A model generated the notes under the pieces. The model saw nothing but the letters and a program-made list of their open reading frames with translations. It was not told the origin of the DNA and made no database searches. From Myxococcales bacterium (GTDB lineage Bacteria > Myxococcota_A > Polyangia > Haliangiales > Haliangiaceae), in the NCBI GenBank assembly GCA_947483555.1, contig CANKMW010000029.1, forward strand, positions 1-64,000: 64,000 nt of DNA, written 5' to 3'. Positions 24,661 to 34,747 of this stretch are shown here, in pieces. Position 1 is the stretch's first letter, and every line of letters starts with the position of its first letter. A program made the position numbers and the translations under genes.

Positions 24661-24730
24661 CGGGGCGCCGAGTCTACATCGGGCGCCGCGTGGTGAGGAT
24701 CTCCTGCGGCTGGGCGACGCCGCGGAGCGG
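24636..24730. repeat. Direct repeat, left copy, flanking a toxin-antitoxin pair
   Basis: This stretch recurs at 25509-25605. The inner 63 bases (24668-24730 against 25543-25605) differ at one position, and the outer 32 are similar but diverged. The left copy contains the start of the HSL gene plus a copy of the cyclase 3' end, including its TAG stop. It ends exactly where an IS91-type transposase fragment begins. Confidence 0.85.
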
Positions 24731-24732
24731 CC

Positions 24733-24843
24733 CGCGGCTGCGTGCGGGTCCGGTGCGAGGATTGCGGGTTCGATCGCCTGGTGCCCTTCGCGTGCAAGGG
24801 GCGGGCGGTGTGCGCCTGGTGCTGGCGCGCGACGGCGGGCTGC
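24733..24843 (+). pseudogene. IS91-type transposase zinc-binding domain, remnant
   Basis: One plus frame reads GCVRVRCEDCGFDRLVPF then ACKGRAVCAWC. This is the N-terminal zinc-binding domain of IS91/IS801-type transposases, usually written RV.C..CG.DRLV.FSCKGRGFCPSC, with most of the cysteines kept. There is no start, and the frame is lost soon after 24843. It begins within three bases of the end of the left direct repeat, so it probably arrived with the inserted segment. The IS91-type C-terminal scraps at 59289-59532 belong to the same kind of element. Confidence 0.65.
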
Positions 24844-24930
24844 TCGCGAGGGCGAGGGCGGTAACCCGTCACCGCAAAAGAACAGCGCCTTCGGAAAGGG
24901 CTACCGCGGGCGTGACGGCTCCGAGGGTAA

Positions 24931-25230
24931 TCAGCGCCAGTAGCCAGGCCGACGCGCGCCGTACGCGATCACGATGACCAGGATGTGGTCGTCGAACACC
25001 TGATAGCCGATGAGGTACGGGAACCGGGGCATGACGAAGCGACGGATCGGAGGATCGTCCTTCCGGATGCCGGGCCAAACCGCCCATGCCGCGGGGTTCC
25101 CCTCGATTGCTTCGAGCGCGGCATCGACCGCCGCCACGAACTCCTCGCCGAGCGAGACGCGTTCCCGCTCGTACCGACTCGCCGCTGCGAAGACCTCAGC
25201 CCAGACCTCGTCATCGACCCGGATCGTCAC
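24931..25230 (-). CDS. ParE/RelE-family toxin
   Basis: A 99-residue toxin of the ParE/RelE fold: an N-terminal helix pair (SRYERERVSLGEEFVAAVDA), a PxxW-type turn (NPAAWAVWPG) and strands ending RRFVMPRFPYLIGYQV and IVIAYGARRPGYW. Such toxins poison gyrase or cut mRNA at the ribosome; which one applies cannot be told from the sequence. Its start overlaps the end of the antitoxin gene by 20 bases. The remnant at 22081-22262 is a close relative. Confidence 0.85.
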   Translation of the reverse strand: MTIRVDDEVWAEVFAAASRYERERVSLGEEFVAAVDAALEAIEGNPAAWAVWPGIRKDDPPIRRFVMPRFPYLIGYQVFDDHILVIVIAYGARRPGYWR

Positions 25231-25474
25231 GCCGCGCCCTCAACTCCGACAGCAACTTCGCTCGCATCTCCGGCCAGGTCGAGGACGTGGCCAGCCCTGC
25301 CTCACGTCGATCGATACGGCGATGGATCTCGTCGCCCCACGCAGCGTTCACCGCCGCGGGATCCTCCGCCGGACCGTCGTCGAGCGTGGCCAGTACTTCC
25401 GCTACGAGCTCACGCCTCTCCTCGGTTGGAAGCGCCAGGACATCCGCGAGCAACTGTGCGGCGCTGGGTAGCAT
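25211..25474 (-). CDS. Addiction-module antitoxin (PF09720/TIGR02574 type)
   Basis: An 87-residue protein with LPTEERRELVAEVLATLDD near the start and AWGDEIHRRIDRREAG in the middle, the hallmarks of the putative addiction module family (LS..ER.EL...LL.SL ... W..EI..R......G). It is expected to bind and neutralise the overlapping ParE-like toxin and repress its own promoter, which would lie in 25475-25508. Antitoxin first and toxin second is the usual order for this family. Confidence 0.8.
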   Translation of the reverse strand: MLPSAAQLLADVLALPTEERRELVAEVLATLDDGPAEDPAAVNAAWGDEIHRRIDRREAGLATSSTWPEMRAKLLSELRARRDDPGR

Positions 25475-25508
25475 AGGATCACTCTAGCACCGCGCACCGA
25501 CCACGGAT

Positions 25509-25605
25509 GTTGCAGGCGGGCGGCTGCGGACAATGGGGGCGACCGAGTCTACATCGAGCGCCGCGTGGTGAGGATCTCCTGCGGCTGGGCGACGCCGCGG
25601 AGCGG
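25509..25605. repeat. Direct repeat, right copy, flanking a toxin-antitoxin pair
   Basis: This copy matches 24636-24730. It contains the true 3' end of the cyclase gene (stop at 25549) and a decayed copy of the HSL gene start, where CAT has become CAA. Before the insertion the cyclase 3' end probably lay directly upstream of the HSL gene. The two repeat copies now enclose 778 bases carrying the toxin, antitoxin and transposase scrap. Confidence 0.85.
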
Positions 25606-26721
25606 GTGGAGGCCGAGCGAGACGACGTCGGACGCGTCGAGGGCGCGCGCGAACGCCGAGGTCATGAGCAGGGGCTCACCGAGCGACTTGCACATCGCCT
25701 CGACGCGGCAGACCTCGTTGACCGCGGCGCCGATGACCGTGAAGTCGAGACGGCCGCGGCCGCCGACGTTGCCGTACATCACCCGGCCGGTGTGCAACGC
25801 GACGCCGAGCTCGACCGGCTCGGGCTGGCGGACCGACCAGGTCTCGAGACGCGTCAGCACCGAACGAGCGGCGGCCAGCGCCCGTCGGCACGGTTCACGT
25901 AGGCCGGCGTCGCCGATCGGGAACACCGCCAGGATCGCATCGCCGATGAACTTGAGGATCTCGCCACCGTGCTCGTCGATGGCGGCCGCCGCGTGTTCGA
26001 AGTACTGGTCGAGGACGCCGACCACCGCACGCGCCGACAGGCGATCGCTCAACGACGTGAAGCCGCGCATGTCGCAGAACCACAGCGCGGCGTCGAGCTC
26101 GGTGCCGGTGCCGCGGCGGAACTCGCCGTCGAGCACGCGGCGCGCGGCGTTGGCGCCGAGGTAGACCTCGAGCAGCGAACGGGTCGCGAAGTGGGCGGCG
26201 ACCAACCGGACGCGCAGCGCCAGCAGCGGCGTCAGCCCGGACAACAACGCGACCTGCTCGTCGTCGAAGCCGCCGGGCTGCGAGCTCGCGAAGCTGATCC
26301 ACGCCGCGCGATCACCGCCCGGCTCGAGGGACGCCAGCAGGTAGTCGCTGGCGCCGCTCGCGGCGAGGGACTCGAGCATGGCGAACCGGCTCCGATCGGG
26401 CTCGCGATCGAGGCGGCAGCGCAGGGTCGGCGAGCCGCTCTGGTGCAGCGCCTCGGCCGGGGTGCCGACGTAGTCGGAGGTCGTCGAGACCTCGTGCGAG
26501 CGGCGGAGCACCTGCGAACCGGTCACCGGCGCCCAGACCAGCTGGTGACCCCAGAGCTCCGGATGCTTGGTGGGGAGCCAGATGCTGACGCGGTGGAGCA
26601 CCAGCCCGGCGGCGGCGAGGCGCGCGACCAGCCCGTCGAGGAGCGCGGTCGGCTCGAGTCCGCTGGTCTCCGGATCGAGCAACCACGCCGGGACCGCGAT
26701 CGCGGCGTTCACGGTGTTCAC
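25549..26721 (-). CDS. Class III adenylate/guanylate cyclase with N-terminal sensor region
   Basis: A 390-residue protein. Residues about 1-180 resemble a GAF-like sensor (WGHQLVWAPVTG, then DYLLASLEPGGDRAAWISF). About 195-385 is a class III nucleotide cyclase with LWFCDMRGFTSLSDR (metal-binding Asp), EILKFIGDAILAVFP and HTGRVMYGNVGG. FIGD carries the second catalytic Asp. Substrate, ATP or GTP, is not settled by eye, although a Lys in the EILKF position favours ATP. The start overlaps the PPOX-like gene stop by four bases. It is the last gene of a minus-strand run from 29109. Confidence 0.85.
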   Translation of the reverse strand: MNTVNAAIAVPAWLLDPETSGLEPTALLDGLVARLAAAGLVLHRVSIWLPTKHPELWGHQLVWAPVTGSQVLRRSHEVSTTSDYVGTPAEALHQSGSPTLRCRLDREPDRSRFAMLESLAASGASDYLLASLEPGGDRAAWISFASSQPGGFDDEQVALLSGLTPLLALRVRLVAAHFATRSLLEVYLGANAARRVLDGEFRRGTGTELDAALWFCDMRGFTSLSDRLSARAVVGVLDQYFEHAAAAIDEHGGEILKFIGDAILAVFPIGDAGLREPCRRALAAARSVLTRLETWSVRQPEPVELGVALHTGRVMYGNVGGRGRLDFTVIGAAVNEVCRVEAMCKSLGEPLLMTSAFARALDASDVVSLGLHPLRGVAQPQEILTTRRSM

Positions 26722-27308
26722 GGCCGGTCCTTGCGCGGTGTCGGCAGGGCGTCGGCGAAGCGCTGGTCGCGCTTCCAGCCCGGCACCGGCGGGCTCTGAT
26801 CGGGCCGCGGGACGTGCGGCGAGCGAGCGATCGGCGCCTTGGTGTGGATGTAACGGGGGCAGTTCGGGAACACTCGGTCGATGGACACCCGCACCACGAG
26901 CTGGACGCCTGGCATAAAGGCCAGCTCGGGGTCGTCGAACGCCAGGCGGGCCCGGCCGTGGATGCGCAGCCGGCCCGGCTTCGCGAAGTCGACGAACAGG
27001 AGCGCGACCGGCGCGTGGATCGCGATGTTCCCGAGCGAGCGGAACTGGCCGTTTCCGTCGTAGTCGGGCCAGGCCAGCTCGGTGTCCGAGACCGCGCGCA
27101 CGAAGCCGGGATCGCCGCCCTTGTAGGAGCAGTCCGGGTTGCCGGCCGGATCCGAAGTGGCGAGGAAGAACATGTCGGCCGACTCGACCACCGCGCGATC
27201 GCCGTCGTTCATCGCGACTCGGTAGGTGACGGCTTCGAGGCGATCCGCGATCCGGCGCGAGTCGAACTGGTCCTGGAGCTGCCGGTGACCCTCGTGATAG
27301 CTGCTCAT
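26718..27308 (-). CDS. Pyridoxamine 5'-phosphate oxidase-like flavoprotein
   Basis: A 196-residue protein of the PPOX-like split-barrel family. Visible features are ADMFFLATSDPAGNPDCSYKG, GFVRAVSDTELAWPDYDGNG, RSLGNIAIHAPVALLFVDF and a late YIHTKAP. These match the FMN-binding PPOX-like proteins that oxidise or reduce small molecules or act in stress and detoxification, and not vitamin B6 PdxH itself. It is coupled by overlap to the downstream cyclase gene and lies 40 bases after a small zinc-ribbon gene. The substrate is unknown. Confidence 0.75.
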   Translation of the reverse strand: MSSYHEGHRQLQDQFDSRRIADRLEAVTYRVAMNDGDRAVVESADMFFLATSDPAGNPDCSYKGGDPGFVRAVSDTELAWPDYDGNGQFRSLGNIAIHAPVALLFVDFAKPGRLRIHGRARLAFDDPELAFMPGVQLVVRVSIDRVFPNCPRYIHTKAPIARSPHVPRPDQSPPVPGWKRDQRFADALPTPRKDRP

Positions 27309-27348
27309 GGCGAGGCGATCATACGCTCGGTCCCGCCGAGCATCGCGA

Positions 27349-27549
27349 TCACCTCCGCTTGAGGCGCTCGGCGGGGATCAGCTCGGGACGCGGCGACCGC
27401 GCGACCGGGTCGAGGTCGGTCGAGCCGCAGTGCAGGCAGGCGCCGTTGAGCACGATGTCGTGCGCGCAGTCGCCGCACACCACGCACACGCCGTGTTCGC
27501 GGTGGCCGTGGCCGCAGGTCGGGCTGTCATCGCGATGGGCCGAGGTCAC
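27349..27549 (-). CDS. Small zinc-ribbon-like protein
   Basis: A 66-residue protein with three Cys/His groups: CGHGHREHGVCVVCGDC, then CLHCGS. The spacing suggests two zinc knuckles. A basic, proline-containing tail follows. No enzyme motif is present. It lies 15 bases after the aldehyde dehydrogenase gene and 40 before the PPOX-like gene, all on one strand, so it is probably part of that transcript. A regulatory or scaffold role is possible. Confidence 0.6.
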   Translation of the reverse strand: MTSAHRDDSPTCGHGHREHGVCVVCGDCAHDIVLNGACLHCGSTDLDPVARSPRPELIPAERLKRR

Positions 27550-27564
27550 GCTCGCCTGCGCTGA

Positions 27565-29109
<1,545 letters not shown>

Positions 29110-29131
29110 GGATCTCCTCCTGGCGCCGACC

Positions 29132-30100
29132 CTACCCTCCGAACGCGCTACCCGCCAGGGTGAGGATCGAGTTGATCTCCGCCTCGGTGAAGGTGATGGC
29201 CAGCTTGATCGCGGCCTTGTCCTGAATGACCGAGATCGACTTGGCGGCCTTGGCCAGACCGAACTGGGTCATGGCGCCGGTCGCCTGCCCCAGCTGGCCC
29301 TGGATCAGGGCCACGGCCTTGCGGGCCCCGTCCTCGTTGCTGGAGTCGATGCGGACCGACAGCGCCAGGTCGGTCGTGAAGTTGACGCCGGCCGAGACGC
29401 TGTTGGCGACGATGCCTTCCTTCTCCATGTCCTTCCTGGCCTGGTCGGGCACCAGGATGGCCATCCACAGATCGGCGGCGGTGTCGGTGGCGGCCAGCGT
29501 GGCGCGCATCTTCTTGGCCTTGCCCGAGCCGACCACGCTCTTGGCCTTGGCCTTGCCCAGGGCGAGGTCGATCTGCGCCTTCATCTTGCCCTTGCGGGTG
29601 AAGAACAGCCGATCGCCGACGAACGCGGCGTCGGTGTCGTCCCGGGTGTGGATCTCGATGCCCTTGTGGCGCCGGGCCCGGGCCGCGCCGGTGACGATGT
29701 CGCCGAACGCATCACCGCCGTCCATCTTCGCCAGCTTGTCCTTGGGCAGCCGGCCTTCGATGATCAGGACGAAGCTCTTGGCGTCGTCCATGTTGTCGAG
29801 CGTCTTGAGGCCACCGGCGGCGAGCACGACGGTGTCGACGTCCTTCATCGGATCGATCCCGAGCTCGGCGAGCCTGGCCTGCGCCGCGGGCTGTAGCGCG
29901 AGCAACTTCTGGAAGCCCTTCTGCAACAAGGTCGAATCGCGGGCGTCGGCGGCGTCGAACACCATCACCATCTGGGTGTCCTGGGCGAGCATGCCGAACA
30001 GGTTGGTGCCGTCGCCGGCCAGCGCCGGGGCCGCCGCAGCGCACAGCGCGAGGCCGAACGCGGACAGCGCCGGCGCGATCGAGATTCGGTTCGTGATCAT
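29132..30100 (-). CDS. Exported protein of unknown function
   Basis: A 322-residue protein with a clear signal peptide: about residues 1-27, ALSAFGLALCAAAAPALAGDG, cut probably after ALA. The mature part starts NLFGMLAQDTQMVMVFDAADARDS and is rich in alpha/beta segments with many Lys and Asp. The form of VMVFDAADARDSTLL and VDTVVLAAGGLK recurs in myxobacterial periplasmic proteins of unknown role. GGGAGGAACC directly ahead of ATG 30100 fixes the start, although the frame is open to 30181. It may be the first gene of the run down to the cyclase. Confidence 0.65.
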   Translation of the reverse strand: MITNRISIAPALSAFGLALCAAAAPALAGDGTNLFGMLAQDTQMVMVFDAADARDSTLLQKGFQKLLALQPAAQARLAELGIDPMKDVDTVVLAAGGLKTLDNMDDAKSFVLIIEGRLPKDKLAKMDGGDAFGDIVTGAARARRHKGIEIHTRDDTDAAFVGDRLFFTRKGKMKAQIDLALGKAKAKSVVGSGKAKKMRATLAATDTAADLWMAILVPDQARKDMEKEGIVANSVSAGVNFTTDLALSVRIDSSNEDGARKAVALIQGQLGQATGAMTQFGLAKAAKSISVIQDKAAIKLAITFTEAEINSILTLAGSAFGG

Positions 30101-30228
30101 GGTTCCTCCCGGCGATGGTCGCCGCGTGAAGGGCCGAGCATCGGCTCGGACCGTCTGTCGAGAAAGAGCCTCGAGGCCCAAGATCGACGGACGAGGCCCC
30201 CCAGGTATTCTCTGGACTCGTATACTTG

Positions 30229-33200
30229 ATGGGTGACGTTGCCGCCACCGTGGGTGACGTGAGGGCGGCGGCGGCGGCGCTGCCGGCCGGCATCGTGATC
30301 GACGGCCGTTACGAGATCGTCCGGCTGCTCGGCGCCGGCGGCATGGGCGAGGTCTACGCCGCGCGGCGGCGCAGCCTCAACGACGAGGTGGCGGTCAAGC
30401 GCCTGCTGCCGCACCAGGACTCGCCGGCCAACCGGCAGCGCTTCGCCACCGAGGCCCAGGCGGCGGCGCACATCCGCCACCCCAACGTGATCCAGGTCTT
30501 CGACTATGGCGACGATCCGGCGGTCGGGCCGTACCTGGTGATGGAGAAGCTCGATGGGCCGACCCTGGCTGCCGAGCTGGTCGACGGACCGATGGCGCTC
30601 GGCCGCACCCTGTGGGTGTTCGCGTCGGTGTGCGCCGCGGTCGAGGCCGGCCATCGGCGCGGCATCGTCCACCGCGACCTCAAGCCGGCCAACGTCATCA
30701 TCGCGCCGACCGACGACGGTCGGCAGGTGGTGAAGGTGCTCGACTTCGGCCTCGCCATCGATCTGCGGCTGCCGGCGCGGGGCATCACCGCGCCGGGCGC
30801 CGTGATCGGCACCGTGGCCTACATGGCGCCCGAGCAGACCGAGGGTAGCTCGGCGTCGGCCCGCTCCGACATCTTCGCCCTCGGCGTGATGCTGTACGAG
30901 ATGGTCACCGGGCAGCTGCCGTTCGACGGCGCCAGCTCGTTCGACACCCTGATGGCGATCAACGGCGGACGCTACCGGCCGGCCCAGGAGCTGGTGACCG
31001 ACCTGCCGGCCGGGGTGATCGCCGCCATCGACGGCGCGCTGCTGCGCGATCCGGCGGCGCGGCCCGACAGTCCCGAGCGGCTGGCGCAGCTCGCGGCCGC
31101 CGGGTTGTCGATCGCGGCACCACCGGCGCGGCCCTACGGCCCGACGCGATCACGGCCGATGCCGGCGGTGCGCGCCTCGGGGTTGTCGCACCCGACCCGG
31201 GACACCGAACAGGGGCGGCCGGTCTACGCCCGCTTCGTCGGGCGCAGCGCCGAGCTGCGGCGGCTCGAGGACGCCTTCGCCCACACGCTCGGCGGCCGAC
31301 CGCCGCTGGTCCTGATCACCGGCGAGGCCGGGCTCGGCAAGTCGCGGCTCGCTGAACGCTTCGCCGCCGACGCCCGCGAACGTGGTGCGCTGGCGCTGAC
31401 CGGCCGCTTCTTCGACTACACCGGCAGCCGGCCGCCGCCGCTCGAGACCTTCGTCACCATGCTGGAGATGGGCGGGCCGGAGGGCGAGGCGGCGGCGGCC
31501 CAGGTCCAGGGCAGCCTCGACGCCGCCGGCGATGATGCCCGCTGGAGCGCGTTCGCGGCCATCGCCGACGCGCTGGCCGGCCAGGCGGCGTCGCGGCCGC
31601 TGGTGCTGACCCTCGAGGATCTGCAATGGGCGTCGCGGGTCGATCTGGACCTGATCGACCACCTGCACCGCAACCTGGGGCCGCGGGCGACGTTGATCGT
31701 CGCCACCGCCCGCCCGGCCAGCGACGGCGTGGGCGAGCTGACGTCGTGGCGGGCGCGGCGGACCAGCGCGATCACCGAGCTCGCGCTGGCGCCGTTCGAC
31801 GACGACGAGCTCCGCGAGTGGCTGGAGGTGGTCTTCAAGGGCATCCGCCTCGGGTCGCTCGACGCGCGGCGACTGCTGCGCACCACCGGCGGCAACCCGT
31901 TCGCGCTGGTCGAGATCACCCGCCACCTGCAGGCCCGGGGCGAGCTGGTGCGCGATGACGCCGGCTGGCGGCTGCGCGGCCTGTCGTCGGTGGAGTTGCC
32001 CGACAGCGTGGCGGCGGTGGTGCGGGTGCGGCTCGGCGAGCTGGAGCCGCCGCACCGCGTCGTGCTCGAGACCGCCGCGGTGCTCGGCGACGAGTTCCGG
32101 GTCGCGACCCTGGCGACCGCCTGTGGCGCCGACGAACGGGTCCTCGACGACGCGCTCGACGCCGGCTTCGCGCTGCGGCTGGTCACCGACCGCGAGGTCT
32201 CGGCCGGCAACGACTACCGCTTCACGACCTCGCTGGTCCGACAGGTGCTGTACGACGAGCTGCCGGCGCGGGCGCGGCGGCGCATGCACCGCGAGGTGGC
32301 GACCGCGCTGACGCAGATCTACGGCAGCGCCGACGATCGCTTCGCGCACATCTTCGGCTACCACCACCACGCGGTCGGCGCCTGGCCGGAGGCGCTGGAG
32401 CTCAACGTGCGGGCGGCGGGCGAGGGGCTCACGCGCGGAGATCTGGAGCTGGCGCAGGCCGCGATCGCGCGCGCCGACGAGGCGGCCGCGCAGCTGCTGG
32501 CCGGCAGCACGCCGCCACCTCCAGCGCTGGTGGCGCGGCTCGAGCACCTGGCGGGGATGGTGGCGACCCAGGTCGGTGAGCTCGAGGTCGCGACGGCCCG
32601 GCTGGCGCGGGCGGTCGCCATCGCCAGCGCCGATCGGGCGCACGGGCTGGCCGTCGACGCGCGCATCGAGCTGGCGCGGGCGCTGGCGGCGCGCGGCGAG
32701 CTGGCGCGGGCGGTGGCCGAGGCGTCCGGGGCCGCCGAGGACGCCACCGCCATCGACGATCCGGCCCGGGCGCTGGCGGCGCGGGTGATGGCGGCGGAGG
32801 TCAACAACCGGGTGGCCGGCATCGACCGCGTCACGCTCGACGAGCTGGTCCTGGCTTGCGACGGCGCGCCGCCGGCCCTGCGCGCCCGCGTGCTGCTGGT
32901 GCGGGCGTGGCAACGGGTCAAGGCCGGCGAGTTCGCGGCCTCGGAGGCCGACGCGGTCGTCGCCGGTGACCTGGCCCGCGGCGCCGGCCGGCAGGAGCTG
33001 CAGTTGCGGGCGCTGGCGACCCAGGCCGCGGTGCGCAGCGAGGCCGGCGACAACGCCGGCTCGATGGCGCTGTCGCAGGAGGTGCTGGTGATGGCGCGCC
33101 GCCTCGGCGATCTTCGCCGCGAGGGCATCTGCCTCGCCAACCTCGGCGAGGGCTGGGTCGACCTCGGCGAACCGCGGCGTGGCCACGAGCACTTCACGGC

Positions 33201-33672
33201 CGCGCTGCAGATCTTCATCGACATCGGCGACCGCGCCTGCGAGGGCGACTGCCGCGTCAACGTCGGCCGGGCCTTGATCGCGCTCGGCCGCATCGACGAG
33301 GCGGTGACGATGCTCGAGCGCGCCGCCGCGATGTGCGCGGCGACCTCGCGCGTCGAATACGAGGGCATCGCCTTCATGCTGCTCGGCGAGGCCCGCGAGG
33401 TCCGTGGCCACGCCGGCGCCGCGCGCGCCGATTTCGATCGCGCGGTGGCGCTGTTCGCGCGCATCGACCTCAACCTGCGCTGGCGCGCCGAGCTCGGCCT
33501 GGCCCGCACGCTGGCCGCGCTCGGCGACGCCGACGGTGCCCGCGCTGCCGCGGCGCGGGCGCGCGCTCAGCTCGCCCAGCAGCGTCTCCATCTCGCGCCC
33601 GGCACCGACCCCACGACTCTCGACGCCGCCCTCGCCGAGGCCCTCGTGCTGGCGACAGCACACCCCGGTTGA
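30229..33672 (+). CDS. Ser/Thr kinase fused to AAA/STAND ATPase and TPR repeats
   Basis: A 1147-residue signalling protein. The kinase (about 25-280) has LLGAGGMGEVYAA, AVKRLL (Lys57), IVHRDLKPAN, VLDFGLA and GTVAYMAPEQ. A linker leads to an AAA_16-type ATPase (about 335-640) with FVGRSAELRRLE, Walker A GEAGLGKSR and Walker B LVLTLEDLQWAS. The remainder holds about ten TPR-like helix pairs. There is no membrane segment, so it should be cytoplasmic. The design matches myxobacterial kinases that relay signals to transcription or predation circuits. Its last 33 bases recur at 34607-34639, beyond the next gene. No clear ribosome site precedes the ATG at 30229. Confidence 0.85.
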   Translation: MGDVAATVGDVRAAAAALPAGIVIDGRYEIVRLLGAGGMGEVYAARRRSLNDEVAVKRLLPHQDSPANRQRFATEAQAAAHIRHPNVIQVFDYGDDPAVGPYLVMEKLDGPTLAAELVDGPMALGRTLWVFASVCAAVEAGHRRGIVHRDLKPANVIIAPTDDGRQVVKVLDFGLAIDLRLPARGITAPGAVIGTVAYMAPEQTEGSSASARSDIFALGVMLYEMVTGQLPFDGASSFDTLMAINGGRYRPAQELVTDLPAGVIAAIDGALLRDPAARPDSPERLAQLAAAGLSIAAPPARPYGPTRSRPMPAVRASGLSHPTRDTEQGRPVYARFVGRSAELRRLEDAFAHTLGGRPPLVLITGEAGLGKSRLAERFAADARERGALALTGRFFDYTGSRPPPLETFVTMLEMGGPEGEAAAAQVQGSLDAAGDDARWSAFAAIADALAGQAASRPLVLTLEDLQWASRVDLDLIDHLHRNLGPRATLIVATARPASDGVGELTSWRARRTSAITELALAPFDDDELREWLEVVFKGIRLGSLDARRLLRTTGGNPFALVEITRHLQARGELVRDDAGWRLRGLSSVELPDSVAAVVRVRLGELEPPHRVVLETAAVLGDEFRVATLATACGADERVLDDALDAGFALRLVTDREVSAGNDYRFTTSLVRQVLYDELPARARRRMHREVATALTQIYGSADDRFAHIFGYHHHAVGAWPEALELNVRAAGEGLTRGDLELAQAAIARADEAAAQLLAGSTPPPPALVARLEHLAGMVATQVGELEVATARLARAVAIASADRAHGLAVDARIELARALAARGELARAVAEASGAAEDATAIDDPARALAARVMAAEVNNRVAGIDRVTLDELVLACDGAPPALRARVLLVRAWQRVKAGEFAASEADAVVAGDLARGAGRQELQLRALATQAAVRSEAGDNAGSMALSQEVLVMARRLGDLRREGICLANLGEGWVDLGEPRRGHEHFTAALQIFIDIGDRACEGDCRVNVGRALIALGRIDEAVTMLERAAAMCAATSRVEYEGIAFMLLGEAREVRGHAGAARADFDRAVALFARIDLNLRWRAELGLARTLAALGDADGARAAAARARAQLAQQRLHLAPGTDPTTLDAALAEALVLATAHPG

Positions 33673-33675
33673 CGC
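33643..33675. repeat. 33-bp direct repeat with internal hairpin, copy 1
   Basis: This stretch at the very end of the kinase-STAND gene recurs at 34607-34639 with one mismatch (position 33669). It contains a perfect stem GTGCTG-GCGA-CAGCAC (33646-33661) and the kinase stop codon. The two copies enclose one minus-strand gene, the DUF4259-like gene. Confidence 0.85.
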
Positions 33676-33679
33676 CGGC

Positions 33680-34576
33680 CTACGCGGCCTCGAGGCTGCG
33701 CCGGTAGTCCGCGGCCAGGCGGGTGCGGAGCGCCGGCGTCAGCGGGCGGTCGAGCTCGGTGAGGGCGCGGTCGGTGCGATGGGCGAGCTCGCCGGCGGCG
33801 TGGGGCGACGGATCGGCCGCGTCGGCGAGGACCAGCCACTGGGTGGCGATGATGACCCACTCGGCGAGCGGATCCTCGACGGCGCCGCTGCGCCACGTGG
33901 CGCGGCGCTGCTCGAGCGCGGCCGTGTACGCGGTCGCCAGGGTGGCGCGGGTGAGCGGTGCACGATCGCCGGCGCCGACGGTGACGAGCAACCGGCGCCA
34001 GGCCGGCCGTTCGGTCGCGATCGCGGGGACGGCGGCGGCCACCTCGTCGTGCACCACGGCGGCGATGGCGCCGACCGGGACCCCGGCGCACGCGGCCAGC
34101 TCGACGAGGTGGGCGGCGGTCCTGACGTGGTCCCAGGCGCGGGTGACGTCGATGGAGCCAAGGTCGCGGTACAGCGCCGCTGAGCCGCCGGCGCGGCGCA
34201 CCAGACTGGCGGCACGGATGGGATCGAGGGCGAGCGACGACACCGGCAGCCCACCGGTCGTGCGCACGAAGGCCTCGACGTCGGCCAGGATCGCCGCGCG
34301 CAGCACCGGATCGGCTGCCATCAGATCGAGCGCGCGCGTGAAGCTGCGAGCGATCGCGGCGGGACCCACATCCGCCTCGGGTTGCCACGTCACCCCGCCA
34401 CGGACCAGCGCCCCGAGGAGCGCCATCGCCGCCCGCGCCGCCTGGTACCCCTCGGCCTGGCCGCGCCCGACCCTATGGAGGAAGAACACCAGCTCCATCT
34501 CGAGCTGCTCGAACACACGCGCGCGCACGGTGTCGGCGTCGTCGCTGTCGAACGTGTCATGTCCCCAGCTACCCAT
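33680..34576 (-). CDS. DUF4259-like protein, repeat-flanked
   Basis: A 298-residue protein whose start MGSWGHDTFDSDDADTVRAR resembles the MG.WG...F..D.A.D opening of DUF4259 proteins. The rest is helical and Ala-rich (WQPEADVGPAAIARSF, ALDPIRAASLVRRAG) with no known catalytic motif or signal peptide. The frame stays open upstream to 36391 only because of GC bias. ATG 34576 is where the family-like sequence begins. The whole gene lies between two 33-bp repeats that copy the end of the neighbouring kinase gene, so it was probably inserted there. Function unknown. Confidence 0.5.
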   Translation of the reverse strand: MGSWGHDTFDSDDADTVRARVFEQLEMELVFFLHRVGRGQAEGYQAARAAMALLGALVRGGVTWQPEADVGPAAIARSFTRALDLMAADPVLRAAILADVEAFVRTTGGLPVSSLALDPIRAASLVRRAGGSAALYRDLGSIDVTRAWDHVRTAAHLVELAACAGVPVGAIAAVVHDEVAAAVPAIATERPAWRRLLVTVGAGDRAPLTRATLATAYTAALEQRRATWRSGAVEDPLAEWVIIATQWLVLADAADPSPHAAGELAHRTDRALTELDRPLTPALRTRLAADYRRSLEAA

Positions 34577-34606
34577 GCCGCCGACAGTACCGCGCGGCGT
34601 CACCGG

Positions 34607-34639
34607 CTCGTGCTGGCGACAGCACACCCCGGGTGACGC
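34607..34639. repeat. 33-bp direct repeat with internal hairpin, copy 2
   Basis: Matches 33643-33675 at 32 of 33 positions, including the GTGCTG-GCGA-CAGCAC stem (34610-34625). Here it is not part of any gene and lies between the DUF4259-like and cytolysin-like genes. Confidence 0.85.
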
Positions 34640-34747
34640 GGCCAGTCGAGTAGCCATCGGTCGGTCGTCCCCAGGTGTATGAGCGCGCATCTGCTGGTTA
34701 ATACTGGCCAGACCACCTGGCAAACGTCTTGCTCTCGTGGTCGGACC

